This document shows, piece by piece, positions 7,798-16,383 of a DNA stretch of 64,000 nucleotides. Position 1 is the first letter of the stretch; each line of letters opens with the position of its first letter. Source of the DNA: Zhengella sedimenti (GTDB lineage Bacteria > Pseudomonadota > Alphaproteobacteria > Rhizobiales > Rhizobiaceae); the NCBI RefSeq assembly GCF_046506625.1, contig NZ_JBKFFP010000002.1, positions 434,001 to 498,000 of the forward strand, in the 5' to 3' direction. A program made the translations under genes and the position numbers. The notes under the pieces were generated by a model. It was not told the DNA's origin, did no database searches, and was given only the letters and a program-made list of their open reading frames with translations.

Positions 7798-9168
7798 ATG
7801 ATGGACAGACGCCGCTTTTTCTCCGCCCTGCTCCCGGCCGCGGCGGCAGCCGCCGTGCCATTTCCGGCCAGCGCGCGAACGCTGTTCGAGAATGCGGCCA
7901 TGCGCGGTTCCATTCCCGCCAGCGAACTGGGCGTGCTCCCCGGCGCGCTGGACGACCAGTCGCGCGTCTTCCAGCGCATGCTGGACGAGGCCGCGCGGCG
8001 CGGCCAGCCGGTCTTTCTGCCGCCGGGCGAATACCCGGTCTCCAACCTGACCCTGCCCGACCGGCTCAGCCTTTCCGGCGTGCCGGGTGCGACGCGCATC
8101 GTCTATACCGGCAACGGCCACCTGTTCGCCGGGGAGGATTGTTCGCTTTTCTCGCTCACGGGCCTGACCATCGACGGGCAGAACCGATGGCTGTCGGACC
8201 AGACGCAAGGGCTGATCGACCTGCGCCGCGTGGCGCGCGTGGCCATCGATACCTGCGAGATCATCGGCGCAGGCAAGAGCGCCGTCGTCATGGAACGCTG
8301 CGGCGGGCGGATCGAGCGCAGCACCCTTTCCGGCGCGCAGGACTACGCGCTCTACGCGGTGGAATCGGCGGGCCTCACCGTCACCGGCAACACGGTGGAG
8401 GATTGCGGCAATGGCGGGCTGCTCGTCCACCGCTGGCAGGCCGCCCATGATGGCTCGCTTGTCACGCACAACCGCATTGCCCGCATCGGCGCGCGCAACG
8501 GCGGCACCGGGCAGTTCGGCAACGGCATCAACCTGTTTCGCGCCGGGGGCGTGACCGTCGCCAACAACAGCATTTCCGATTGCGCCTTCTCGGCCATCCG
8601 CGCCAATTCCGCGTCGAACATGATCGCACAAGGCAATTCTTGCCTGCGCTCCGGCGAGACCGCGCTCTACACCGAATTCGCCTTCGAGGGCGCGGTGATC
8701 GCGGGCAATATCGTGGACGGCGCGGCCAACGGCATTTCCGCGGTCAATTTCAACGAGGGCGGGCGGCTGGCCGTCATCCAGGGAAACCTGGTGCGCAACC
8801 TTTCAACGCAAGGCCCCTACCCGGCCGATCCGCCGGGCTTCGGCGTCGGCATCACGGCGGAGGCCGACACATCCGTTTCCGGCAACACGGTGGAAGGCGC
8901 GCCGCGCTACGGCCTGCATCTGGGGTGGGGCGCCTTTCTGCGCAACGTGGTGGCGAGCGGCAACGTCATCCGCGCCTGCGGCACGGGCATCGCCGTGACG
9001 GTGGCGGACGGCGCCGGCCGGGCGGTCATTTCCGGCAACATGATCGCCGACGCGCCAAACGGCGCCATCGTCGGCTACCGCTGGAGCGAGCCCGCCACCG
9101 GGGACCTTGCCGCGCGCGGCGCGGAGGCCTGGCCGCATCTCACCGTGGAGCGCAACGCGACGGGGTGA
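7798..9168 (+). CDS. Tat-exported repetitive protein (TIGR03808-like), parallel beta-helix
   Basis: A 456-residue protein beginning MMDRRRFFSALLPAAAAAAV, a twin-arginine signal peptide ending near ASA. The remainder has recurring G-N and G-N-x-V turns (for example VTGNTVEDCGNGG, VANNSISDC, ISGNMIADAPNG) typical of a right-handed parallel beta-helix, as in pectate lyase-like and periplasmic copper-binding folds. I recognise it as the uncharacterised Tat-secreted repeat family TIGR03808 of rhizobia. The function is unknown; carbohydrate binding or cleavage is only a guess. GGGGAG at about 7784-7789 serves either of two consecutive ATGs (7798, 7801). It is divergent from the AI-2E gene and convergent with the asparaginase gene. 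Confidence 0.8.
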   Translation: MMDRRRFFSALLPAAAAAAVPFPASARTLFENAAMRGSIPASELGVLPGALDDQSRVFQRMLDEAARRGQPVFLPPGEYPVSNLTLPDRLSLSGVPGATRIVYTGNGHLFAGEDCSLFSLTGLTIDGQNRWLSDQTQGLIDLRRVARVAIDTCEIIGAGKSAVVMERCGGRIERSTLSGAQDYALYAVESAGLTVTGNTVEDCGNGGLLVHRWQAAHDGSLVTHNRIARIGARNGGTGQFGNGINLFRAGGVTVANNSISDCAFSAIRANSASNMIAQGNSCLRSGETALYTEFAFEGAVIAGNIVDGAANGISAVNFNEGGRLAVIQGNLVRNLSTQGPYPADPPGFGVGITAEADTSVSGNTVEGAPRYGLHLGWGAFLRNVVASGNVIRACGTGIAVTVADGAGRAVISGNMIADAPNGAIVGYRWSEPATGDLAARGAEAWPHLTVERNATG

Positions 9169-9196
9169 GGCGTCATTATGCCCGCCAACCGCGCGA

Positions 9197-10204
9197 TCAC
9201 ACCAACGGCGCGGCGGGGCGGATCTCGCCGACCGTCTCGCCATTGCGGTTGAGCACCGGGCGGTGGGCGAAGGCTTCGAGCCGGTCGGCCAGCGCGCCGT
9301 CGCGCCCGGCGGCGGCATAGGCCAGCACGGCGGCAAGCATGGTCTCGGCGGCGCGCTCGGCGCCGTCGTCGGCCTTCAGCGCAAGGCCGAGGCCCAGTTC
9401 CGGCAGGGCCGCGCAATAGACGCCTTCCGCGCCGATCTTGGCGAAGACCCTGCCGGGCGCGGCCTGCATGACGCGCGTGTCGAAGCGGGCGGTCCCGGCC
9501 ATGAACCAGGGCTCGGCCATGCAGGCGCCGATGAGGCGGCGCGCGGCCGCCGCCCGCCCCGGCTCCAGCCCTTCGCCCGTCGCCATGCGGGCAAAGCCGC
9601 GGGCCAGCGCCGTCAGCGGCACGGCATAAGTGGGGATGGCGCAGCCGTCGATGGCGGCATTGTCGGCGTCATGGGGCGCGCCGGTGACCGTGGTCATGGT
9701 TTCGGCGATGAGGCGCTGCTCCGCGTGGCCGCGCGCGACATAGCCCTTCGTGGCATAACCCAGATGGCGGCAGGTGCACAGGAAGCCCGCATGCTTGCCG
9801 GAACAATTGTTGTGCAACTGGTTCGGCCGCTCCATGGCGCGGGCCTGTTCGACCAGCACGGCCGGGTCCGCCGCCCAGTGGCTGCCGCATTCGAGATCGG
9901 CCTCGGAAAGGCCGGCGCGCGCCAGCATGGAGGCTGCACGCTCGACATGGTCAGGTTCGCCGGAATGGGAGGCGCAGGCCAGCGCCAAGTCCGCGTCGTC
10001 GAAGCCGAACGAATCGGCCGCGCCGCTTTCGACGAGCGGCAGGGCTTGGATGGCCTTGACGGCGGAGCGCGGAAAGACCGGGCGTTCGACATCGCCGCTG
10101 GCGGCAACCACGTGGCCGCCGCCGTCCATGATGACGAAGGCGCCGCGATGCCGGCTTTCCACCCGGCCGCCGCGCGTGATTTCAACCAGCACGGGATTGT
10201 CCAT
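9197..10204 (-). CDS. L-asparaginase, Rhizobium etli (class 3) type
   Basis: A 335-residue asparaginase of the Asparaginase_II family, which hydrolyses L-asparagine to aspartate and ammonia and is unrelated to E. coli asparaginases. The catalytic and metal-site residues described for the R. etli enzyme ReAV can be placed with an offset of one: S47 and K50 (FPRSAVK), S79 (CASHSGE), C134 and K137 (NNCSGKHAG), D186 and C188 (IDGCAIP). The family is common in rhizobia. It has no signal peptide, so cytoplasmic. It is divergent from the DUF3750 gene and converges with the Tat-exported protein gene at 28 bp distance. Confidence 0.93.
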   Translation of the reverse strand: MDNPVLVEITRGGRVESRHRGAFVIMDGGGHVVAASGDVERPVFPRSAVKAIQALPLVESGAADSFGFDDADLALACASHSGEPDHVERAASMLARAGLSEADLECGSHWAADPAVLVEQARAMERPNQLHNNCSGKHAGFLCTCRHLGYATKGYVARGHAEQRLIAETMTTVTGAPHDADNAAIDGCAIPTYAVPLTALARGFARMATGEGLEPGRAAAARRLIGACMAEPWFMAGTARFDTRVMQAAPGRVFAKIGAEGVYCAALPELGLGLALKADDGAERAAETMLAAVLAYAAAGRDGALADRLEAFAHRPVLNRNGETVGEIRPAAPLV

Positions 10205-10280
10205 GTTTTGACCTCATTTTCCGTTCCAGATACCGTCATGACGGCCATTGCCGGACACGATGCCATACGGACCCGAGCGC

Positions 10281-11156
10281 ATGCGATTCTTCAAGCGGCT
10301 TTCCATCCTCTTCGCCATCTTCTTCCTGCTTCCCTCGCTGGCATCGGCCGCGTGGTGGATGTCGGTGGACCGGCCGGGCTCATGGCGGCAGGCGGACTGG
10401 ACGTCGTCGGGCGTGCTGCCGCCGGCCGAATCGGTCGACGAACCGGTCATCCATGTCATGGCGGCGCGCACGGGGGGGCTGAAGGGTGCCCTGTCGGTCC
10501 ATAGCTGGATCGTCACCTTCGACCCGGCGGAAGGCCGCTACAACCGCTATGACAAGGTGGGCTGGGGCCAGCCGGTGCGGCGCAACGCCTATGCGGCGGA
10601 TGCGCGCTGGTATTCCAACGCGCCCTTCTTCGTGAAGACCGTGCGCGGCGAAGAGGCGGCGCGGCTGATCCCCAGGATCGAAGCGGCCATCGCCGCCTAT
10701 CCCTACAATCACCGGGGCGGCTACACCATCTGGCCGGGGCCCAATTCCAATTCCTTCGTCGCCCATGTGCTGCGCGCGGTGCCGGAACTGGACGCCGTGC
10801 TGCCGCCGCACGCGGTGGGACGGGACTGGCGGCCGGGGCTTTTCGCCTTCGACGTGGCACCGGACGGCGCGGACATGCATTTCTCGCTCGGCGGGCTGGC
10901 CGGCTTTTCCGCCGGCCTGCGGTCAGGCCTCGAAGTGCACATGTTCGGCCTTGTCGCGGGCATCGATGTCCGGCGCCCTGCCCTGAAGATCCCCGGCGTC
11001 GGCCGGGTCGGGATGTCAGGCGATCACGCCTTGTCTTCCAATATGCCGGCGGACAGGAACCCGCCATCGACGGCCAGCGTGTGGCCGGTGATGAAGCTTG
11101 CCTCCTCGGAGACGAGGAAGGCGACGGCGGCGGCGATCTCGTCAGGGTCGCCATAA
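10281..11156 (+). CDS. DUF3750 protein with run-on C-terminus
   Basis: A 291-residue protein with an N-terminal signal or membrane segment (RLSILFAIFFLLPSLASA) followed by the conserved block of the DUF3750 family (for example VHSWIVTFDP, GYTIWPGPNSNSF and HFSLGG). The function of the family is unknown. The recognisable domain ends near GVGRVG (codons ending about 11014). The frame then continues for about 47 more codons that lie antisense to the end of the SDR gene and look non-native, so the normal stop appears to be missing or a frameshift is present. In-frame TTG at 10248 and ATG at 10260 are alternative starts; none has a strong ribosome binding site. Confidence 0.75.
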   Translation: MRFFKRLSILFAIFFLLPSLASAAWWMSVDRPGSWRQADWTSSGVLPPAESVDEPVIHVMAARTGGLKGALSVHSWIVTFDPAEGRYNRYDKVGWGQPVRRNAYAADARWYSNAPFFVKTVRGEEAARLIPRIEAAIAAYPYNHRGGYTIWPGPNSNSFVAHVLRAVPELDAVLPPHAVGRDWRPGLFAFDVAPDGADMHFSLGGLAGFSAGLRSGLEVHMFGLVAGIDVRRPALKIPGVGRVGMSGDHALSSNMPADRNPPSTASVWPVMKLASSETRKATAAAISSGSP

Positions 11157-11770
11157 CGGGCCAGCGGCAGGCGCGGCAGCCACTGGCTCCGGTCGGCGGC
11201 GGTGTGCAGGCGCGAGACCATGGGCGTTTCCACCGGGCCGGGGGCGATGCAGTTCACCCGCACGCGCGCCGTGCCCAGTTCCCCGGCCATGACCTCGGTC
11301 ATCATCTTCACGCCGGCCTTGGACGCGCCATAGGCCACGCGGCCCTTGTTGGCGCGCAGGCCGGACACGGAGGAAATGTTGACGATGGCCAGATCGTCGC
11401 CCATGCGCTCGACCGCGGCCTTGGATGCGATGAAGGAGCCCACCAGGTTCACGTCGAGGATCTGGCGGAAAAGTTCGGCCGATGTTTCCATCGCCGGCAG
11501 GTCGCGGGCAATGCCGGCGCTGTTGACGAGGGCAGAAAGCGGCCCGAGCGTATCGGCGAAGCGGTCGAAGACCTCGGCCACCTCGTCCTCGTCGGTGATG
11601 TCGCAGGCGAGGAACAGCGCGTCCTCGCCCTCGAACTCCGCCTCGGCCTCCGCCAGCGCGGCGCGGTTGGCGTCGATGACGCCAAGCGTCCAGCCGTCGC
11701 CCAGCAGGCGCTCGACAACGGCAAGACCGATGCCGGAAGCGCCGCCGGTGACGACGGCGACCCGATTCAC
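11024..11770 (-). CDS. SDR family NAD(P)-dependent oxidoreductase
   Basis: A 248-residue classical short-chain dehydrogenase. The cofactor loop TGGASGIG is at residues 8-15, the NSAG motif follows strand 4, and the catalytic YxxxK is YGASK; the C-terminus has the usual TGHTLAVDGG. The start is a GTG overlapping the stop of the upstream thiolase gene (GTGA), so the two are coupled. The substrate is probably a hydroxyacyl-CoA or beta-keto ester, given the thiolase, but this is inference. Its last 133 bases overlap the run-on end of the DUF3750 frame on the other strand. Confidence 0.88.
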   Translation of the reverse strand: MNRVAVVTGGASGIGLAVVERLLGDGWTLGVIDANRAALAEAEAEFEGEDALFLACDITDEDEVAEVFDRFADTLGPLSALVNSAGIARDLPAMETSAELFRQILDVNLVGSFIASKAAVERMGDDLAIVNISSVSGLRANKGRVAYGASKAGVKMMTEVMAGELGTARVRVNCIAPGPVETPMVSRLHTAADRSQWLPRLPLARYGDPDEIAAAVAFLVSEEASFITGHTLAVDGGFLSAGILEDKA

Positions 11771-12933
11771 TTGATGCGCTCCAGGATGGAGACGTAATTG
11801 GCCACCGCGGCGCCGCCCATGTTGAAGATGCCGCCCAGCGTGGCGCCCTCCACCTGGAAGCCGTCGGCCTCGCCCATCAACTGCATGGCGGTGAGCGCAT
11901 GCATGGAGACGCCGGTCGCGCCGATGGGATGACCCTTGGCCTTCAGGCCGCCCGACGGGTTGACCGGCAGTCGGCCGCCCTTCTCCGTCTGGCCTTCGAG
12001 CGCCACCTTCGCGCCCTCGCCGGGCCTGGCAAGGCCCATCGCCTCGTATTCGATCAGTTCGGCGATGGTGAAGCAGTCATGGGTCTCGACGAAGGAAAGA
12101 TCGTCGAGGCCGACACGGGCCTGCTTCATGGCCTGCGCCCAGGCTTCGGTGCAGCCTTCGAAGAGAAGGATGTCGCGCTTCGACATGGGCAGGAAATCCT
12201 GCACATGTGAATTGCCGCGAATGGCCACCGCGCGCTTCATGGACAGCGCCGTCTCCACGTCGGTCAGCACGATGGCCGCCGCGCCGTCGGAGACGAGCGA
12301 GCAGTCGGTGCGCTTCAGCGGACCGGCAACGAAGGGGTTCTTCTCGCTTTCGGTGCGGCAGAAATCGAAGCCGAAATCCTTGCGCATCTGGGCATAGGGA
12401 TTGCCGACGCCGTTGCGGTGGTTCTTTGCCGCAATAGCGGCCAGCGCGTCGGACTGGTCGCCATGGCGCTGGAAATAGGCATGGGCGATCTTGCCGAAGA
12501 CGCCGGCGAAACCGGCCGGCGTGTCGCCATCCTCCGGCAGGTAGGAGGCGCGCAGCAGGTTCTTCCCGATCTCCGATCCGGGCGTCGTGGTCATCTGCTC
12601 GGCGCCAACGACCAGGATGACGCGGCCTGCCTTGCTCTCGATGGCGCGGATGCCCTGGCGCACGGCTGCCGATCCGGTGGCGCAGGCATTTTCCACCCGG
12701 GTCGCCGGCTTGAAGCGGAAGCCGTCATCGGCCTGCAGGACCAGCGAGGCGGTGAATTCCTGCTGCGAGAAGCCCGCATTGAAGTGGCCGAGCACGATCT
12801 CGTCCACATCGCCGGGGCCGATGCCGGCATGATCGAGCGCCTCGCGGGCCACCTTGACGATCATGTCTTCCAGCGTGATGTCGGAATGCTTGCCGAAGGG
12901 CAGATGCGCCCAGCCCACGATGCATGCGGTCAT
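11767..12933 (-). CDS. Thiolase-like acetyl-CoA acetyltransferase (SCP2-type)
   Basis: A 388-residue thiolase-fold protein. The nucleophilic cysteine is C84 in ENACATGSAA; the C-terminal His loop reads KGHPIGATG. The spacing and the lack of a second reactive Cys (no CGSG block) place it with SCP2-thiolase or SCPx-like proteins rather than typical biosynthetic thiolases. It presumably cleaves or condenses an acyl-CoA together with the coupled SDR downstream. The start at 12933 is an ATG; upstream is a 220-bp divergent region shared with betC. Confidence 0.85.
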   Translation of the reverse strand: MTACIVGWAHLPFGKHSDITLEDMIVKVAREALDHAGIGPGDVDEIVLGHFNAGFSQQEFTASLVLQADDGFRFKPATRVENACATGSAAVRQGIRAIESKAGRVILVVGAEQMTTTPGSEIGKNLLRASYLPEDGDTPAGFAGVFGKIAHAYFQRHGDQSDALAAIAAKNHRNGVGNPYAQMRKDFGFDFCRTESEKNPFVAGPLKRTDCSLVSDGAAAIVLTDVETALSMKRAVAIRGNSHVQDFLPMSKRDILLFEGCTEAWAQAMKQARVGLDDLSFVETHDCFTIAELIEYEAMGLARPGEGAKVALEGQTEKGGRLPVNPSGGLKAKGHPIGATGVSMHALTAMQLMGEADGFQVEGATLGGIFNMGGAAVANYVSILERIK

Positions 12934-13067
12934 TTTGTCTCTCCCGATTGCCGGGCGCGCAGCGCCCTGTCATGGGCGTCAATCTGAACCGCCTTTCCGT
13001 GCAGGTAAAGACTCACGCGATCGATAAGCGGTTGTGCATGAATGCGCCAGCAATCCCCCCGCCCGAA

Positions 13068-13122
13068 TTGACAGGGACCATGCGGCCGTGGCACATTCAG
13101 GCAAATTGAACAGCCATTCAAT
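13068..13122 (+). promoter_or_regulatory. betCAB upstream region: TTGACA box and ATTGAA inverted repeat
   Basis: A consensus -35 TTGACA (13068-13073) is followed by a poor -10 candidate near 13092. About ten bases further on is an inverted repeat ATTGAA-N6-TTCAAT (13105-13122). BetI repressors of choline operons bind ATTGAA/TTCAAT half sites, as I recall, though usually closer together. No betI gene is in the window. Proposed as an operator, not proven. Confidence 0.45.
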
Positions 13123-13154
13123 AAAAAACCGTCCCCGATCCGGAGCCGACATTC

Positions 13155-14681
13155 GTGCCTGCGAAGCCGAACATTCTCGTCATCATGGTCGACCAGCTGA
13201 ACGGAACGCTGTTTCCCGACGGACCGGCCGACTGGCTGCATGCGCCCAACCTGAAACGGCTGGCGGCGCGCTCCACGCGCTTTCGCAACGCCTACACCGC
13301 CTCGCCTTTGTGCGCGCCCGCACGTGCCTCGTTCATGTCGGGGCAGTTGCCGCGGCGCACGCGCGTCTATGACAATGCCGCCGAGTTTGCCTCCGACATC
13401 CCGACCTATGCCCACCATTTGCGGGCTGCCGGCTATCACACCTGCCTCTCCGGCAAGATGCACTTCGTCGGACCGGACCAGTTGCACGGGTTCGAGGAGC
13501 GGCTGACGACGGATATCTACCCGGCCGATTTCGGCTGGACGCCGGATTACCGCAAGCCCGGCCAGCGCATCGACTGGTGGTATCACAATCTCGGCTCGGT
13601 GACCGGCGCGGGCGTGGCCGAGATTTCCAACCAGATGGAATATGACGACGAGGTCTGCTTCCACGGGGTGCAGAAGCTCTACCAGCTTGCGCGCGAGAAT
13701 GACGACGCCGGCCGGCGGCCGTGGTGCCTGACCGTCTCGTTCACGCATCCGCACGACCCGTATGTGGCGCGACGCAGATACTGGGACCTCTATGCCGATT
13801 GCGGCCACCTGGAACCGGCGGTTCCGGCGATCCCCTACGACGAACAGGATCCCCATTCGCAGCGGATCTACATTGCCAACGACTACACGAACTTCTCCAT
13901 CACGGACGAGGACATCCGACGGTCGCGCCGGGCCTATTTCGCCAACATCTCCTATCTCGACGACAAGGTGGGCGAATTGCTCGACGTGCTGGAGGCCACG
14001 CGCATGGCTGACAACACGGTGATCGTGTTCTGCTCGGACCATGGCGACATGCTCGGCGAGCGCGGCCTGTGGTTCAAGATGAACTTCTACGAAGGCTCGG
14101 CGCGCGTGCCCATCATGATCGCGGTGCCGGGCGGAACGGGACGCCCGGTCGCCGATCCGGTCTCGACCATCGACATCCTGCCGACGCTTTCAGACCTGGC
14201 CGGCATTGACCTGTCGGCCATCATGCCCTGGACGGACGGACAGAGCCTGATGCCGCTGATGAATGGCGACAGCAGGAACGGCCCGGTGCTGATGGAATAT
14301 GCGGCCGAGGGGTCACAGGCACCGCTGGTCTGCATCCGCGAAGGCGACCTGAAATTCGTCCATTGCGAACTGGACCCGCCGCAACTCTTCAACCTGGCCG
14401 ACGATCCGCAGGAACTGGTCAACCTTGCCGGCGACCCGGCGCACGGTGCCAGTGTGCAGGCCTTCATGAAGCTCGTGCGCGGCCTGTGGGACATGGCCGC
14501 CTATGACGCGGAGGTGCGCCAGAGCCAGGCGCGGCGCTGGGTGGTCTATCCGGCCCTGCGCAACGGAGCCTACTTCCCGTGGGATTTCCAGCCGCTGCAG
14601 AAGGCTTCCGAGCGCTACATGCGCAATCACATGGACCTGAACGTGCTGGAAGAGAGCAAGCGCTATCCGAGGGGCAAGTGA
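13155..14681 (+). CDS. betC: Choline-sulfatase
   Basis: A 508-residue type I sulfatase that hydrolyses choline-O-sulfate to choline and sulfate. The N-terminus PNILVIMVDQ gives the metal-binding Asp. The sulfatase signature CAPAR (C53-x-P-x-R57) supplies the cysteine converted to formylglycine. The internal block IDWWYHNLGSVTGAG and the C-terminus are those of rhizobial BetC. The start is a GTG at 13155 with GGAG nine bases upstream. It is followed after one base by betA, forming betC-betA-betB. No signal peptide, so it acts in the cytoplasm on imported choline sulfate. No formylglycine-generating enzyme gene is nearby. Confidence 0.95.
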   Translation: MPAKPNILVIMVDQLNGTLFPDGPADWLHAPNLKRLAARSTRFRNAYTASPLCAPARASFMSGQLPRRTRVYDNAAEFASDIPTYAHHLRAAGYHTCLSGKMHFVGPDQLHGFEERLTTDIYPADFGWTPDYRKPGQRIDWWYHNLGSVTGAGVAEISNQMEYDDEVCFHGVQKLYQLARENDDAGRRPWCLTVSFTHPHDPYVARRRYWDLYADCGHLEPAVPAIPYDEQDPHSQRIYIANDYTNFSITDEDIRRSRRAYFANISYLDDKVGELLDVLEATRMADNTVIVFCSDHGDMLGERGLWFKMNFYEGSARVPIMIAVPGGTGRPVADPVSTIDILPTLSDLAGIDLSAIMPWTDGQSLMPLMNGDSRNGPVLMEYAAEGSQAPLVCIREGDLKFVHCELDPPQLFNLADDPQELVNLAGDPAHGASVQAFMKLVRGLWDMAAYDAEVRQSQARRWVVYPALRNGAYFPWDFQPLQKASERYMRNHMDLNVLEESKRYPRGK

Positions 14682-14682
14682 C

Positions 14683-16368
14683 ATGACATCGGGCAAGCAT
14701 TTCGACAATGCCGTGTCACTGGCCGCCGACTACGTGATCGTCGGGTCGGGTTCGGCCGGATCGGCCATGGCCTACCGCCTGTCGGAGGACGGCAAGCATT
14801 CGGTGATCGTGGTGGAGCATGGCGGCAGCGATGCCGGACCGTTCATCCAGATGCCGGCAGCGCTGTCCTATCCGATGAACATGCGGCTCTATGACTGGGG
14901 GCTGAAGAGCGAGCCCGAACCGCATCTGGGCGGCCGCCAGCTTGTCACGCCGCGCGGCAAGGTGATCGGCGGCTCGTCCTCGATCAACGGCATGGTCTAT
15001 GTCCGCGGCCATGCCCGCGATTTCGACCATTGGGCGGCGACAGGCGCGCATGGCTGGTCCCATGCCGACGTGCTGCCCTATTTCCTGCGCATGGAGAATG
15101 CCGACTCCGGCGAGGCGGACTGGCGGGGCAAGGCCGGGCCGCTGCATGTGCGCCGCGCGGCCATGCGCAATCCGCTTTATGGCGCCTTCATCGAAGCGGG
15201 CCGGCAGGCCGGCTTCGAGGTGACGGACGACTATAACGGGCAGAAACAGGAAGGCTTTGCCGCCTTCGAGCAGACGATCCACAAGGGCGAGCGGTTCTCT
15301 GCCGCCAAGGCCTATCTGCGCCCTGCCCTGAAGCGGGAGAACGTGCGACTGGTCCGCGGCCTGGCGCGCCGCGTGGTGATCGAGAACCGGCGCGCGACCG
15401 GCATCGAGATCGAGGCCGGCGGACAGGTGCGGACCGTTCACGCAAGACGGGAGGTCATCCTCGCCGCCTCTGCGATCAATTCGCCGAAACTGCTCATGCT
15501 GTCGGGCATCGGCCCGGCGGAGCAACTGCGCGCCAACGGTATCGAGGTGATTGCGGACCGGCCTGGCGTCGGCGCCAACCTGCAGGACCATCTGGAACTC
15601 TACATCCAGCAGGAATGCTCCCAGCCGATCACGCTCAATGGCAAGCTGGGCCTTGTCTCCAAGGCGCTGATCGGGGCGCAATGGCTGTTCCTGAAACGGG
15701 GTGACGGGACAACGAACCATTTCGAGGCGTGCGGCTTCGTGCGTTCGGCGGCCGGTGTCGACTATCCCGACATCCAGTTCCATTTCCTGGCCGGCGCGAT
15801 CCGCTATGACGGCAAGGCGGCGGCACCCGGCCACGGTTTCCAGGCCCATGTCGGGCCGATGCGCTCAAAGTCGCGCGGATCGGTGACGCTGCGCTCGCCC
15901 GATCCGGCGGACAACCCGGTCATCCGGTTCAACTACATGAGCCATCCCGACGACTGGACCGAGTTCCGGCATTGCATCCGCCTGACGCGCGAGATTTTCG
16001 GCCAGGAGGCGCTGGCCCCCTATCGCGGGCGCGAGATCGCGCCGGGCGACCATGTCCAAGGCGACGAGGCGCTGGACGCCTTCATCCGCGACCATGCCGA
16101 GAGTGCCTATCACCCTTGCGGGACCTGCCGGATGGGTGCGGCGGGCGACCCGATGGCGGTTGTCGATCCGCAAAACCGGGTGATCGGGGTGGACGGGCTG
16201 CGCGTGGCCGACAGCTCCATCTTCCCGCGCATCACAAACGGTAACCTCAATGCGCCGTCGATCATGGTGGGCGAGAAGGCGTCGGATCATATCCTGGGCC
16301 GCCATCCCCTGCCCGCCTCCAACCTGGAGCCGTGGATCAATCCGCGCTGGCAGGTCAGCGACAGATAA
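14683..16368 (+). CDS. betA: Choline dehydrogenase
   Basis: A 561-residue GMC flavoprotein oxidising choline to betaine aldehyde at the membrane. The FAD dinucleotide motif GSGSAG is at residues 21-26. GMC signatures (GGSSSINGMVYVRGH and GPAEQLRANGI) are present. The C-terminus reads LPASNLEPWINPRWQVSDR, characteristic of true BetA rather than other GMC enzymes. It lies one base after betC and 15 bases before betB. Confidence 0.95.
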   Translation: MTSGKHFDNAVSLAADYVIVGSGSAGSAMAYRLSEDGKHSVIVVEHGGSDAGPFIQMPAALSYPMNMRLYDWGLKSEPEPHLGGRQLVTPRGKVIGGSSSINGMVYVRGHARDFDHWAATGAHGWSHADVLPYFLRMENADSGEADWRGKAGPLHVRRAAMRNPLYGAFIEAGRQAGFEVTDDYNGQKQEGFAAFEQTIHKGERFSAAKAYLRPALKRENVRLVRGLARRVVIENRRATGIEIEAGGQVRTVHARREVILAASAINSPKLLMLSGIGPAEQLRANGIEVIADRPGVGANLQDHLELYIQQECSQPITLNGKLGLVSKALIGAQWLFLKRGDGTTNHFEACGFVRSAAGVDYPDIQFHFLAGAIRYDGKAAAPGHGFQAHVGPMRSKSRGSVTLRSPDPADNPVIRFNYMSHPDDWTEFRHCIRLTREIFGQEALAPYRGREIAPGDHVQGDEALDAFIRDHAESAYHPCGTCRMGAAGDPMAVVDPQNRVIGVDGLRVADSSIFPRITNGNLNAPSIMVGEKASDHILGRHPLPASNLEPWINPRWQVSDR

Positions 16369-16383
16369 ACAAGAGACAGAATC

